This document shows positions 55,651 through 64,000 of a stretch of DNA of 64,000 nt, in pieces. A program made the position numbers and the translations under genes. The DNA lies in contig JAKMXF010000033.1 in the NCBI GenBank assembly GCA_024704765.1, positions 1 to 64,000 of the forward strand. The letters are read 5' to 3'. Under the pieces are notes generated by a model. That model was not told the DNA's origin. It did not search any database and was given only the letters and a program-made list of their open reading frames with translations. Source of the DNA: Oopsacas minuta. Lineage: Eukaryota > Porifera > Hexactinellida > Lyssacinosida > Leucopsacidae. Positions within the stretch are counted from its first letter, which is position 1, and each line of letters opens with the position of its first letter.

Positions 55651-56464
55651 GAAAAGATATTAAAATATCTATATGCATTAGACTATTATATACTAAACGG
55701 GACAGTAATATTAGTAAAAATAATTCCCAATATTGTAATCATAACTTTGTGATATTACCTAATAAGTAATCATTAATTATTACTAATGACACAAGCAGAT
55801 ATATGAACAGTTGATTATTGGATGAGGACAGCATAGTTTCAGAGTTGCCTAGGGCGACACATTTTGAAACAGCCTCAAGGACCAGCTGTTCAATATTCTA
55901 CCAACTAACGGTTCCTAACCTCGGGTCTATACACCCCTTGGTGATCCACACACGACAGCAGGGTGTGTATAATTAATAATATAAACAGCTGTAATATTAC
56001 ACTAATCAGCTGTTTCCTGTACTCTACAAGTATAATTATACATATACAGATGCATTCTAATAATATTAATAAAATGATGTAAGATAATCTGTGATTCCTA
56101 ACAGAATTATTAACAACCATAAGGTGTTACTTTGAGGTATAAGAAGAGATAAAGGATACAGGAGTATACTCGTGTTGTTGGTGTTATGGTAAAATAAACA
56201 ACAACAAATTCTGGAAGCAATTAGACACATTCCACCTCATTTACATCCTCAAAGGAACACAAATTAATGCCAATCAAAGCAGGAATAATTCTGCTTTATT
56301 GTGGACTTTAAAACAAAAGAAATATCAAATACAGAACCCATTGAATGCTATAAACGGATAATACATAGACATTAACAGCCATAGTCTCTACTATACAAGC
56401 TGTATATGTGTTATGTATAAATAGGGAAAATATGAAATTATAACAAATATAATCTTAAAGGGGA
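55651..56464. promoter_or_regulatory. Divergent upstream region of seven-TM gene A and FERM gene
   Basis: This 814-bp gap lies between two divergent starts. It has TE-like text near 55840 (GTTGCCTAGGGCGACACATT) related to a stretch near 27065, and GGTGTTA words. No coding frame can be supported. Confidence 0.4.
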
Positions 56465-56574
56465 ATGGCGAATTCTAAAATCCTGCTTGTGACACTATTA
56501 GATGGTAGTGTTATGCAATTTGTAGTTACAAGAAAGACATTCGGTAGAGATATATTGGATCAGGTAAGACATTA

Positions 56575-56606
<32 letters not shown>

Positions 56607-59333
56607 CATTTCTGCCTTGTCTGAGTCTAAATTTATTCTCCTTTGCAAAAACTTCTATAATTTAATTTTGTATACATATACCCGATTTTCACACCTTATC
56701 TCCATCTGTTTATGAGCTAATAACATGTATACAGGTTTGTCAATCTCTGGGTGTATGGGAACAGGACTATTTCTCTCTACAGTATGATAACTTAAGAGGT
56801 GAGAAGAGATGGTTAAATAACAAGAATCCTCTCCTCCCTCAGTTACTAGAAGAGAATATAACAGCTGATACCTTCAAATGTATGTTCAGAGTAAAATTCT
56901 TTGTTCAACAGCAACAAATTCTAATGACACTAACAAGGTTTGTTTACTTGTTTATTGATAATATTTAAATGTGTACATATCAGTAAAATTCCATTCTCTC
57001 ACTTGTCTGACATAAACCACTATTTTAATCAGGAGATAGAACTAACCTCAGAATTATACATATCTTCACATACTTATGGCATAACCAGACGTATGGTAAA
57101 GTAGTTAGTTCCAATTCCAATAGGAACTATATCAATAAGTTCCAAAATCGGTTTTTGATTAATCAGTAATCCTTCCATATATTTGTTATGTAAATATTTA
57201 TGATCATACAACACATTTAAAATCACATATTTGTGAACGAAAATGATAACAAGTAGCTAACATGAGGATGCAATACCACTAGCGACACAATATTGCCATA
57301 ATGCCCGTGTAAGGGTTTGTTGTATTACTTAATGTCTAGCAATTAGTGTAGGATAGCATATTACGTATTGAATTTTATGGAAATCTAATTAGTAAATTAC
57401 CTAAGAAAAGGTGTTAGAATATTAATAACAACTATAACGTAACACAATCTGTAGTTATAAAATTTAATTTTCTTGCTGTCAGTTACACGTATGTAATAAT
57501 AATTAAATCGCCATATGAATAATCGCCATATCTTCTATCAATGTGAGGCCTAATTACAACTCTTAAGTTACAAATATTTGGCTGATAAACAATATACAAA
57601 TTACATATATCTGTTGTTATGACTACAGAGAGGATTATAATCTATAACACCTAGGTGTATAATAATAGATATTATTAGAGATATATCTTATGCAAGGGGT
57701 ACCTTGTACCTGTAGTATCTGTGGTGAATAGGAGAGGTCACACATATATACATATAAGATAACACGTTTTACGTATATTACACATAAGACCGGGATGCTT
57801 CCGAGAAATATGATATATTCCTTGCAGTTAAGAAGTGTCTATGTTGTATTTATGGAAATAATTGTAACCTCTTCACTTAGACATTTATTCTATTTGGATT
57901 TGAAGAAGAAGTTAAAAGATCAAACACTCAGAATACCCCCTCATCACCAGCGGAAAATAAAAATACTCTCTTGTCTAGCTCAAGCAGAGCTGGGAGACTT
58001 CCAACCAGACTGTGATTTAGAAATGTTATACAGGACAGTTGTACCTGGGTACACTGGTATGTATATATTGTAACAGCTTGGATTCCTAATACGAATACTA
58101 TAATATCTGCAATACAGAACCTGTAAACCATATAGCGACACAATTATGACACCTATTGCATCATCAAAACACAGTTTTAAAACAAACACAATTCGTACAA
58201 TCAATTACCTGATAGTTTAGTAACACCCACTGTGACTAGACAATACACATACAGCATATTGTATTACCTGTTAATATAGCCCGCCTAGAAATGGTCAGCA
58301 GTCCCGAGGTGATAGTTATAGGAGGGATGTCTGTATATGTAAATTTAATAGAACATTTGTAATTCTGTGTAGAATCATTATTCGAAGATTTAAAGAAGAA
58401 TCATTCAATGCTTCGGTTAACATCTAAACAAGAAGCAGAGGTGTTATTCCTTACTAAAATATCACAGGTAGTAGAGGAATACGGAACAGACAGACATGAA
58501 GTGTATGCACACGGTAGAAGTGTCATGTCAATGAATATATGTATGGAGGGTGCTACTATTATAATAAAGGAACAACCTGATAGAAGGTGAGTATATACAC
58601 ACATATAGAATTAAGAGATATGTATATTTCAGAATTATTAGGGATAAACTCATATTCTAATTTTAGTAACAAATATATTTTGTTTAGAATTCCATTCTGT
58701 AACTTCATTAGTGCAAGAGTAAATAATAACAATTTACACATGATAGTAGAGGACTTCCCTTACAAACAACTGATACCGGAAATGGATCAAATAAACATAG
58801 AAGCTCCTATAGGACTAAATATGGAGTATAACACCTTGACTGACGTATCGCTACAATTCTTAACAGCTGATCAATGCTGGCACGCTTACAGAGCATTAAC
58901 TGAGAGGATAGTGTTCTATGCTAGGAATAGAGCTGATGATATTGAAGAACCCCATTTCAAATGCCGATGGCATTCATTCGTTGCTAAGGTGAGTTATAAC
59001 TCAGATTTCCCTCTCCAAATGTGAATATTTTCAGACTTTGTTACGACATAAACACAGGTACAACCTAGTAAAGCTACTGCTCTCCGTTTGTATAACTTTG
59101 ATGTAGAACACACGAGTAAGGAGACTTATGAGAATACCTGGAATATCTTAGTTACAGATGTGGGAGAAAGGAATGCAAGCAATAAACGCGTGGTAAGTAA
59201 ATTCATACATTTGATTATAATAATTATAATTCAGTTATTCGATACTAATTTGTGTATTCCTTTGAACTCATTGGTCAGTTTAACCCCTAATTATAACCCG
59301 CCTAATCCTTGTGACACGCTAGACACAGTTTAA
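56465..59333 (+). CDS. FERM-domain protein
   Basis: Start ATG at 56465 (MANSKILLVTLLDGSVMQFV, then VTRKTFGRDILDQVCQSLGV). This is the FERM F1 lobe followed by WEQDYFSLQYDNLRGEKRWL and NNKNPLLPQLLEENI. Exon 2 ends RVKFFVQQQQILMTLTR. After an intron of about 940 nt comes F2: RHLFYLDLKKKLKDQTLRIP, then LSCLAQAELGDFQPDCDLEM. F3 follows: EAEVLFLTKISQVVEEYGTD, RHEVYAHGRSVMSMNICMEG, RIPFCNFISARVNNNNLHMI and LTADQCWHAYRALTERIVFY. No domain after FERM is clear. The end is RLYNFDVEHTSKETYENTWN, then a 42-nt intron (59193-59234) or its in-frame retention, and stop at 59333. Family within FERM (FRMD, PTPN or MYLIP-like) not resolved. Confidence 0.8.
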
Positions 59334-60147
59334 GGTTTCATATAACTGATTTCTATAGTCATGGGTGTGAGTACAGAGTGCAAGGAGTGTTGTGTAGTTA
59401 ATACGCAAGGATTAGTTCATATTCACTCTTGTATAATCTAAGTAAGAAGTGTTAGAAATATGCTATATTTATATTATAAGACTATCTTTAAAACGAAGAG
59501 CTCAGACCCTCGGTTCACTTCGTTACCACGGGAGGTAGTCCATTAGTTGAAGTGTTAACTCAATTAATATATTATATATTTATAGACTTGCAGCATACCC
59601 CATATCAGCTGTTTACCACGTGGGTTGCTAAGGAGAAGAGGACAATCCGAACCATAATTAACATAATAATTCAAGTATTATGATTGTATATTTCAGTTAT
59701 GTTTTGTATAAATAATAAATAAACACATGAATATGGTAACATCTGATGATCAGCCACATGTAAACAGGAACTGACAAATACTAAAGTAGACATATTCACA
59801 GCTGCCATTTGTGTCACTAAATGCCAAAGCTGTTTCTTCATAACAACGAGTATGGTTGTCAATTATTTCATACCGAATAGTCCCCGAGAGCATTCGATAG
59901 AGAATTTAATTATCACTGTGGTGACAGTTATTCTGTTTCGATTGATATACAAACAACAACAGATGAGGAGTCAAGGAAGGGTCTCTACGGTCCAGTGGTT
60001 ATGTAGAAGGAGAACATACTGTTTTCATTTGTAGCAGTATATGATTATGTCATAAATATATCATATGCAATACCATAAGGGTACACATATGATTATACGT
60101 CATAACTACATTGTCTGTGTAACCATAGTAACACTCAGGCATGTATT
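59334..60147. promoter_or_regulatory. Region between FERM and kinase genes
   Basis: This 814-bp gap holds the FERM 3' end and the kinase promoter. Two roughly 60-codon frames overlap near 59671-60034, on opposite strands, and have no protein-like support. An X-box-like GTAACCATAGTAAC at 60119-60132 lies just before the first kinase ATG. Confidence 0.4.
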
Positions 60148-61155
60148 ATGCTCACAGATATATATCGCAAAAGTAATCATGAAGTAAATAATCCTAAAAT
60201 GGCAGCAGAGTTTGTAAAAGGTAATTTTTCTGAGAATTATATTTTGGGGAAATCTCTCGGTAAAGGGAACTGCGGGTTTGTATACGAATGCACTGAACTA
60301 GAGACCAAACGAATATTTGCAGTGAAATTCGTTGCTAAGGGAAATGGTAGCACTTCAAAACAGCTGAGAGAGCTTTCAATGGAAATTAGAATTCTGAAGT
60401 TAGTACAACACCCTAATATAGTACAACTATATGACGTATATGAGAGTATTAAGGAGCTACACTTAATCACAGAGTTATTATCAGGAGGGAGTCTTGTAGA
60501 TTATCTTACAGAAAAAGAATACTTTACTGAAAGAGAATCAGCTGTCTACATCCATCAGCTGGTGTCTACACTCTCTTACTTACACTCTAACCAAATAGTA
60601 CACCAGGATATCAAACTTGATAATATTGTTATCAATAACCGTAACGAACAGCTGAGTATTAAAATCATAGATTTTGGTATAGCTCGACTATGCAATGGAT
60701 CTTTAGAATATCTGTCCGTAGAAGGTACAACTATATACTCACCCCCGGAAGTGTTAAGCTATGAAGTAACTGATTATTCACGTGACATGTGGTCTGTTGG
60801 TGTATGTACATATACACTGTTAAGTGGATACTTCCCTTTTGAGAGTGAAACTGACTCTAAGTTAATGCAAGAAATAATAAAAATGAATTACGAATTCACA
60901 GAGGAATTCGAATATTTGAGTAAAGAGGTCGTTGACTTTATTAGAAATCTTCTCAAACGGGAAAGGAAAGACAGACTGAGTGCTAAATCGGCATTGGAAC
61001 ACCCGTGGCTAAGAAACATCGAATATATCCCAGAGACAAAGATAGACACAAATCGAATAAAGAAACTGAGAGCTAAGATGAGATGGAAATCCTCGTACAC
61101 AGCTTTATCTGTCGCTATTACATTGAAGAGACAAAGAGAATATTCCTTACAGTAG
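60148..61155 (+). CDS. CAMK/DAPK-like serine/threonine kinase, intronless, HQD variant
   Basis: A 335-residue single-exon kinase. The first ATG is at 60148; the ATG at 60199 (MAAEFVKGNFSENYILGKSL) may be the real start. Gly-loop LGKGNCGFVYE, ATP-binding Lys in FAVKFVAKG, and hinge LHLITELLSGGSLVDYLTEK. The catalytic loop reads IVHQDIKLDNIVI, so the HRD Arg is replaced by Gln. DFG (IIDFGIARLCNGSLEYLSVE) and a PPE version of the APE motif (TTIYSPPEVLSYEVTDYSRD) are present, with GVCTYTLLSGYFPFESETDS in the C-lobe. It ends in HPWLRN and a basic helix (LRAKMRWKSSYTALSVAITL) like the regulatory segment of CaMK or DAPK kinases. Asp of the catalytic loop and DFG are intact, so activity is plausible. 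Confidence 0.85.
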   Translation: MLTDIYRKSNHEVNNPKMAAEFVKGNFSENYILGKSLGKGNCGFVYECTELETKRIFAVKFVAKGNGSTSKQLRELSMEIRILKLVQHPNIVQLYDVYESIKELHLITELLSGGSLVDYLTEKEYFTERESAVYIHQLVSTLSYLHSNQIVHQDIKLDNIVINNRNEQLSIKIIDFGIARLCNGSLEYLSVEGTTIYSPPEVLSYEVTDYSRDMWSVGVCTYTLLSGYFPFESETDSKLMQEIIKMNYEFTEEFEYLSKEVVDFIRNLLKRERKDRLSAKSALEHPWLRNIEYIPETKIDTNRIKKLRAKMRWKSSYTALSVAITLKRQREYSLQ

Positions 61156-61289
61156 TATACACGATGTGTGTGAATTTATGTGTATTTATGTAGAATATAT
61201 TGTCATTAGTAAGTTTAATAAACAAAATCAAAGCAAATAAGCAAATCTACAAACAAGCAAGTAAACATATAAATATAGCTAACACCTCC

Positions 61290-62420
61290 TTATTTATTCC
61301 CAATAAGAGGTTGATACATATGATTATAATGTATACCAGCATGTCTGTTATATGCTCTCCTCCTCTGAAGTAGTCTCCTGACAGCTTTATATAATATTGA
61401 CGCATGGAGGAGGAACATGAAGAATACAGCGAATACAGTCAGAGAATTAAATAAAAACCTCTCCAAAATAAGGGAAGTTACAGCGATTGCTGTTTGGTGT
61501 TTTGTGAAGAAAGGGGTTGACCATTGAGATTGCGTATTAATCAGCTGTTTAACTTTGCAAGGGTATGCAAGTAGTAATCTGATTAGCGAGATTATAACAA
61601 ATCCCGTTAACACAATACCAAAAAGGACAGTAGAGATGGTGTATAGTAATGTACCATGTTTATAATCATTACGCATCTGTTCTAAGTTCTTATAGCTATG
61701 TATGTCTTCAAACCAAGCATCTAGTGCTCTCCTCTTAATATGAGAATACAGCTTACGACTGTACTTTATGTAAAAGAATAAATGAATTGGGATTATAGAT
61801 ATTATTACAAACGTTAAGACAAAGATAAATACTCTCCACGAGTACACGCTAAGCCAGAGGATTACTAATTGTGTCAACAACAACACAAACATAAACAATT
61901 CCCGTTTAGTTAGCTTTATAACACGTTTATCAGCATAAGCATTAGACAGATAGGAAGTAAGGATATGGACCAGGGACATATAAAGAAGCATGGAAGATAT
62001 TTCTAATGCAAAGAGACCTCTAGCTGCTGTGAAGTCTTGAATATATTCAAAGAAACGATTCCAAGTACAATTTGAATTATTGGGATCTGGGAGTACAAAT
62101 CTGGCCACTCCTAATTCAGTAGAGATTGTCATAATTAATAGCCAAGATTGTAATATCTCACAAGCACAAATAGCAGCTATGAATAAGGATTTGATGTAGT
62201 CTACTCTAGCATTTGTTAATTCCTGTTTACACCTTTCATCTGTTTGTTTCTTCAAGTAATGAATCTTCTTACTCAGGCTTCTCAAACGGGACAGGAAGTA
62301 TAGCAACCATATAGCCGCTAGGAATGCTATACCAATATCTAAGAAGGATATTGATCCAATACTTATGTAGACGAATATTTCAGAAAGGCCTTTATGCTCA
62401 CGAAGAATCGAAAAAAACAT
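61290..62420 (-). CDS. Seven-transmembrane protein, family unknown, paralogue B
   Basis: A 376-residue intronless paralogue of the gene at 54496-55650 with the same topology. Blocks of near-complete DNA identity to paralogue A lie at 61259-61433 (3' flank and C-terminus), 61846-61976 (TM3-TM4 region) and 62148-62336 (TM1-TM2 region). Outside them the proteins share topology but little sequence: the N-terminus MFFSILREHKGLSEIFVYIS has no resemblance to that of A, and the loop LPDPNNSNCTWNRFFEYIQD (with NCT) differs. Retained words between the blocks include LDAWFE and IPIHLF. No known family is recognised. Confidence 0.75.
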   Translation of the reverse strand: MFFSILREHKGLSEIFVYISIGSISFLDIGIAFLAAIWLLYFLSRLRSLSKKIHYLKKQTDERCKQELTNARVDYIKSLFIAAICACEILQSWLLIMTISTELGVARFVLPDPNNSNCTWNRFFEYIQDFTAARGLFALEISSMLLYMSLVHILTSYLSNAYADKRVIKLTKRELFMFVLLLTQLVILWLSVYSWRVFIFVLTFVIISIIPIHLFFYIKYSRKLYSHIKRRALDAWFEDIHSYKNLEQMRNDYKHGTLLYTISTVLFGIVLTGFVIISLIRLLLAYPCKVKQLINTQSQWSTPFFTKHQTAIAVTSLILERFLFNSLTVFAVFFMFLLHASILYKAVRRLLQRRRAYNRHAGIHYNHMYQPLIGNK

Positions 62421-62665
62421 AATTTAGAGTTCTAAACGATTTTACCGTATTTATACCCAATAATTACAGAATTCATTATTATTTGGTGATATTACTCATA
62501 TTATTTGCAGAGATTATCCCCTGTCTGCAATATTACACAATCACATCTTTACTCATAGGATAATATAGCTATTGATTATATTAGCCTGTAATTAGTATGA
62601 CGTAGCTATAATTCTACATGAATCACCAGATTTATAGTATTATGCAGGAATAATGAGACAAAGAG

Positions 62666-63018
62666 GATAATAATGGTAATCTCCCAGGGAATAATTGCGA
62701 GTTTTAGGCTTGATATACACTGCCTGGCCAAAAGTATTGGAACACCCTGCCACAATTAATACTTGAAACAAAGGGTATTCTACCATAGTTGTATAAGCTA
62801 AAGATGATTACAAAAAGTGTTGAACATAAATATATCGTAAAACGAATGATAACAAGCTATTGTTCTACTTTCTGGAATATCCATAGAATCTTTCAACATA
62901 TTCTCATCTAATGCCACTTGTGCACAAGTTGTAAACAGTGTTCCAATACTTTTGGCCAGGCAGTGTAGCATTCCTAGCGGCTATATGGTTGCTATACTCC
63001 GTGTCTCGTGTTACTTAA
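62666..63018 (+). pseudogene. 5' relic of a third seven-TM paralogue, split by a MITE
   Basis: Plus-strand sequence 62966-62998 is an exact 33-nt match to the TM1-coding strand of paralogue B and encodes AFLAAIWLLY. It directly follows the right end of a Tc1-like MITE. Before the MITE, an ATG near 62672 starts a frame (MVISQGIIASFRLD) that would continue in phase across the insertion into that TM1 word. The frame stops soon after (about 63018). The copy is therefore truncated and inactive. Confidence 0.6.
62718..62965. mobile_element. Tc1/mariner-like MITE
   Basis: A 248-bp element with near-perfect terminal inverted repeats of at least 25 bp (CACTGCCTGGCCAAAAGTAT at the left and its complement at the right), flanked by TA at 62716-62717 and 62966-62967. 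No coding capacity. The AGTATTGGAACAC-type ends are typical of Tc1/mariner derivatives. Confidence 0.9.
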
Positions 63019-63570
63019 ATATCTTGGATCAGCTGGTATTTTAATTAATATGTTACGCATGGTTATAATGGAGGTAGAGAGAGAGAGAGACAATTATTCG
63101 AGGGGACTAAATAATGGACAAAAATTCATAATTAGCAAAGTCACTTAATTCCACGTTTCGTCACATTTCGACGAGACATGACACTTGTCTACCCTTGTAA
63201 AATATAATCCACATATCCTATCAAAACATTACAGTAAATTAGATACCATATTTTTGAATAAAATTCACATAATAAGAATAACAATAATCCACAGTACATA
63301 GCTAATAATATTTGGAGAGGATTGTCTTTAAAGAATTGTGTCACGGGGACACTATTAGACAAGAGCTAGTTATGTAAAATAATTAAAACAGCTGTCTGAA
63401 TAGGGAGAAGTGAAGAGGGTGTCATATCCAGCTGGCTTCTGTAAACAAGCAAACAAATAAACAAGCAAACAACAAATACAAACTATCATAACAACTGACT
63501 ATACACACAATAATGTATAATATAATTGACATACAACTGTACTCCCGTATCTACCAGCAGGCCCATGCGG

Positions 63571-64000
63571 TTATTGATCATGCGGTCTTTTACCAGATAT
63601 GTTAACTATACTGCTACGAGTTTTCTTTTGACTCTGTGAGATGGGACCTGTGAGTGCAGGTCTACTGGGGCTAAATAGATACATATGAATAACTAGCTTA
63701 GGTGTTAGATCTATAACATCCAGGATACAGGAGCATTTTCGGCCTGGCTCAGACAAGTTCGAGTCTTGACCGGAGGAGCGGGGTAGTATAAACAAACAAA
63801 CAAATACAAATATTACTACCTGTAAGGTTGAGTAGTATTAATAGTGTTAGCACGTTTGAGCACACTCGGACTCCTGGCATGAGAGACTATAATAGCTTGT
63901 ATAAGAGATATCCAGTCTCCTTTCTGTTTATCATTCTCTGATAGCAAGTACAGGTGCGATACCTCTCTCCAACCTAATATATATTCATATTTTAACACCT
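63571..64000 (-). CDS. 3' end of a PH-domain protein gene (partial, runs off the window)
   Basis: Two terminal exons are visible. The upstream one (about 63827-63977) encodes WREVSHLYLLSENDKQKGDW, then ISLIQAIIVSHARSPSVLKR. This resembles the last strand and C-terminal helix of a PH domain (FLLSAxSxxEKxDWIxAIQ), as found in RhoGEFs and signalling adaptors. It splices to an exon starting at about 63672 (SRPALTGPISQSQKKTRSSI) that stops at 63571. The rest lies beyond the right edge, so the full architecture cannot be judged. Confidence 0.6.

Larger units (their letters stand above)
62421..63570. other. Region with seven-TM relic, Tc1-like MITE and no intact gene
   Basis: This 1.15-kb region holds the relic and the MITE listed separately. 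A GAGA tract lies near 63077-63090, and AT-rich sequence runs from 63100 to 63570. Upstream elements of seven-TM gene B must lie near its left end. I see no intact frame. Confidence 0.5.

Noticed and set aside
59671-60034. Two overlapping frames of about 60 codons, one on each strand
   Set aside because: Neither has a signal peptide, domain or good context; likely chance.

Overview
The window is nuclear DNA of an early-branching animal. It is AT-rich and very gene-dense. Most genes are split by introns of about 40-120 nt with GT-AG ends, and many of these contain TTTG/AAAC or TTG repeats. The gene set is animal-type: EYA phosphatase, ERM protein, Src-type tyrosine kinase, TRPA-like channel, GPSM/Pins with GoLoco motifs, geminin-like protein and TMTC. 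A compact demosponge genome is my best guess. That is an inference from architecture, not a species identification. There are no operons, CRISPR arrays or prokaryotic signals. I saw no tRNA or rRNA gene, but could not scan for them by computation.

Layout, first half. 1-0.5 kb: degenerate tandem repeat. 0.7-6.4 kb: minus-strand EB1, ERM (ezrin/radixin/moesin), mitoribosomal bL34m, a small basic protein and a small secreted protein. 6.8-9.6 kb: EYA (+). 10.5-11.9 kb: Rab8/10-type GTPase (-) with two alternative last exons. 12.5-21.4 kb: TRPA-like channel (+), with a whole TMTC gene (-) inside one of its introns. 21.6-26 kb: HDAC1/2 and a syntaxin-7/12-type SNARE (-). 26-27.3 kb: foldback repeat. 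27.3-34.3 kb: ribosomal protein eS7, GPSM/Pins and SEC24C/D (+).

Layout, second half. 34.7-38.8 kb: septin, eL22 and class I aldolase (-). 39.2-43.5 kb: two nearly identical intronless alpha-tubulin genes in head-to-head inverted orientation, with a pogo-like miniature element in the spacer. 43.8-46.3 kb: catalase (-). 46.5-49.4 kb: geminin-like gene (-) with an intronless SLC2-type transporter nested in its intron. 49.7-54.3 kb: Src-family kinase and PARN (-). 54.5-62.4 kb: two paralogous intronless seven-TM genes (-) flanking a FERM-domain gene (+) and an intronless CAMK-like kinase (+). 62.6-63 kb: a third seven-TM relic split by a Tc1-like MITE. 63.6-64 kb: 3' end of a PH-domain gene (-).

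Most genes are unrelated housekeeping or signalling genes packed closely together. The most notable points are: (1) two nested-gene arrangements, with TMTC in TRPA on opposite strands and SLC2 in geminin on the same strand; (2) the seven-TM family, whose members alternate nearly identical DNA blocks with strongly diverged blocks, plus a MITE-split relic; (3) two interchangeable last exons in the Rab gene that give different prenylation tails; (4) a 33-nt repeat that triplicates a splice acceptor in TMTC; (5) tubulin genes homogenised only across the coding region; and (6) a recurrent vocabulary of short palindromic words, including RFX X-box-like sites.
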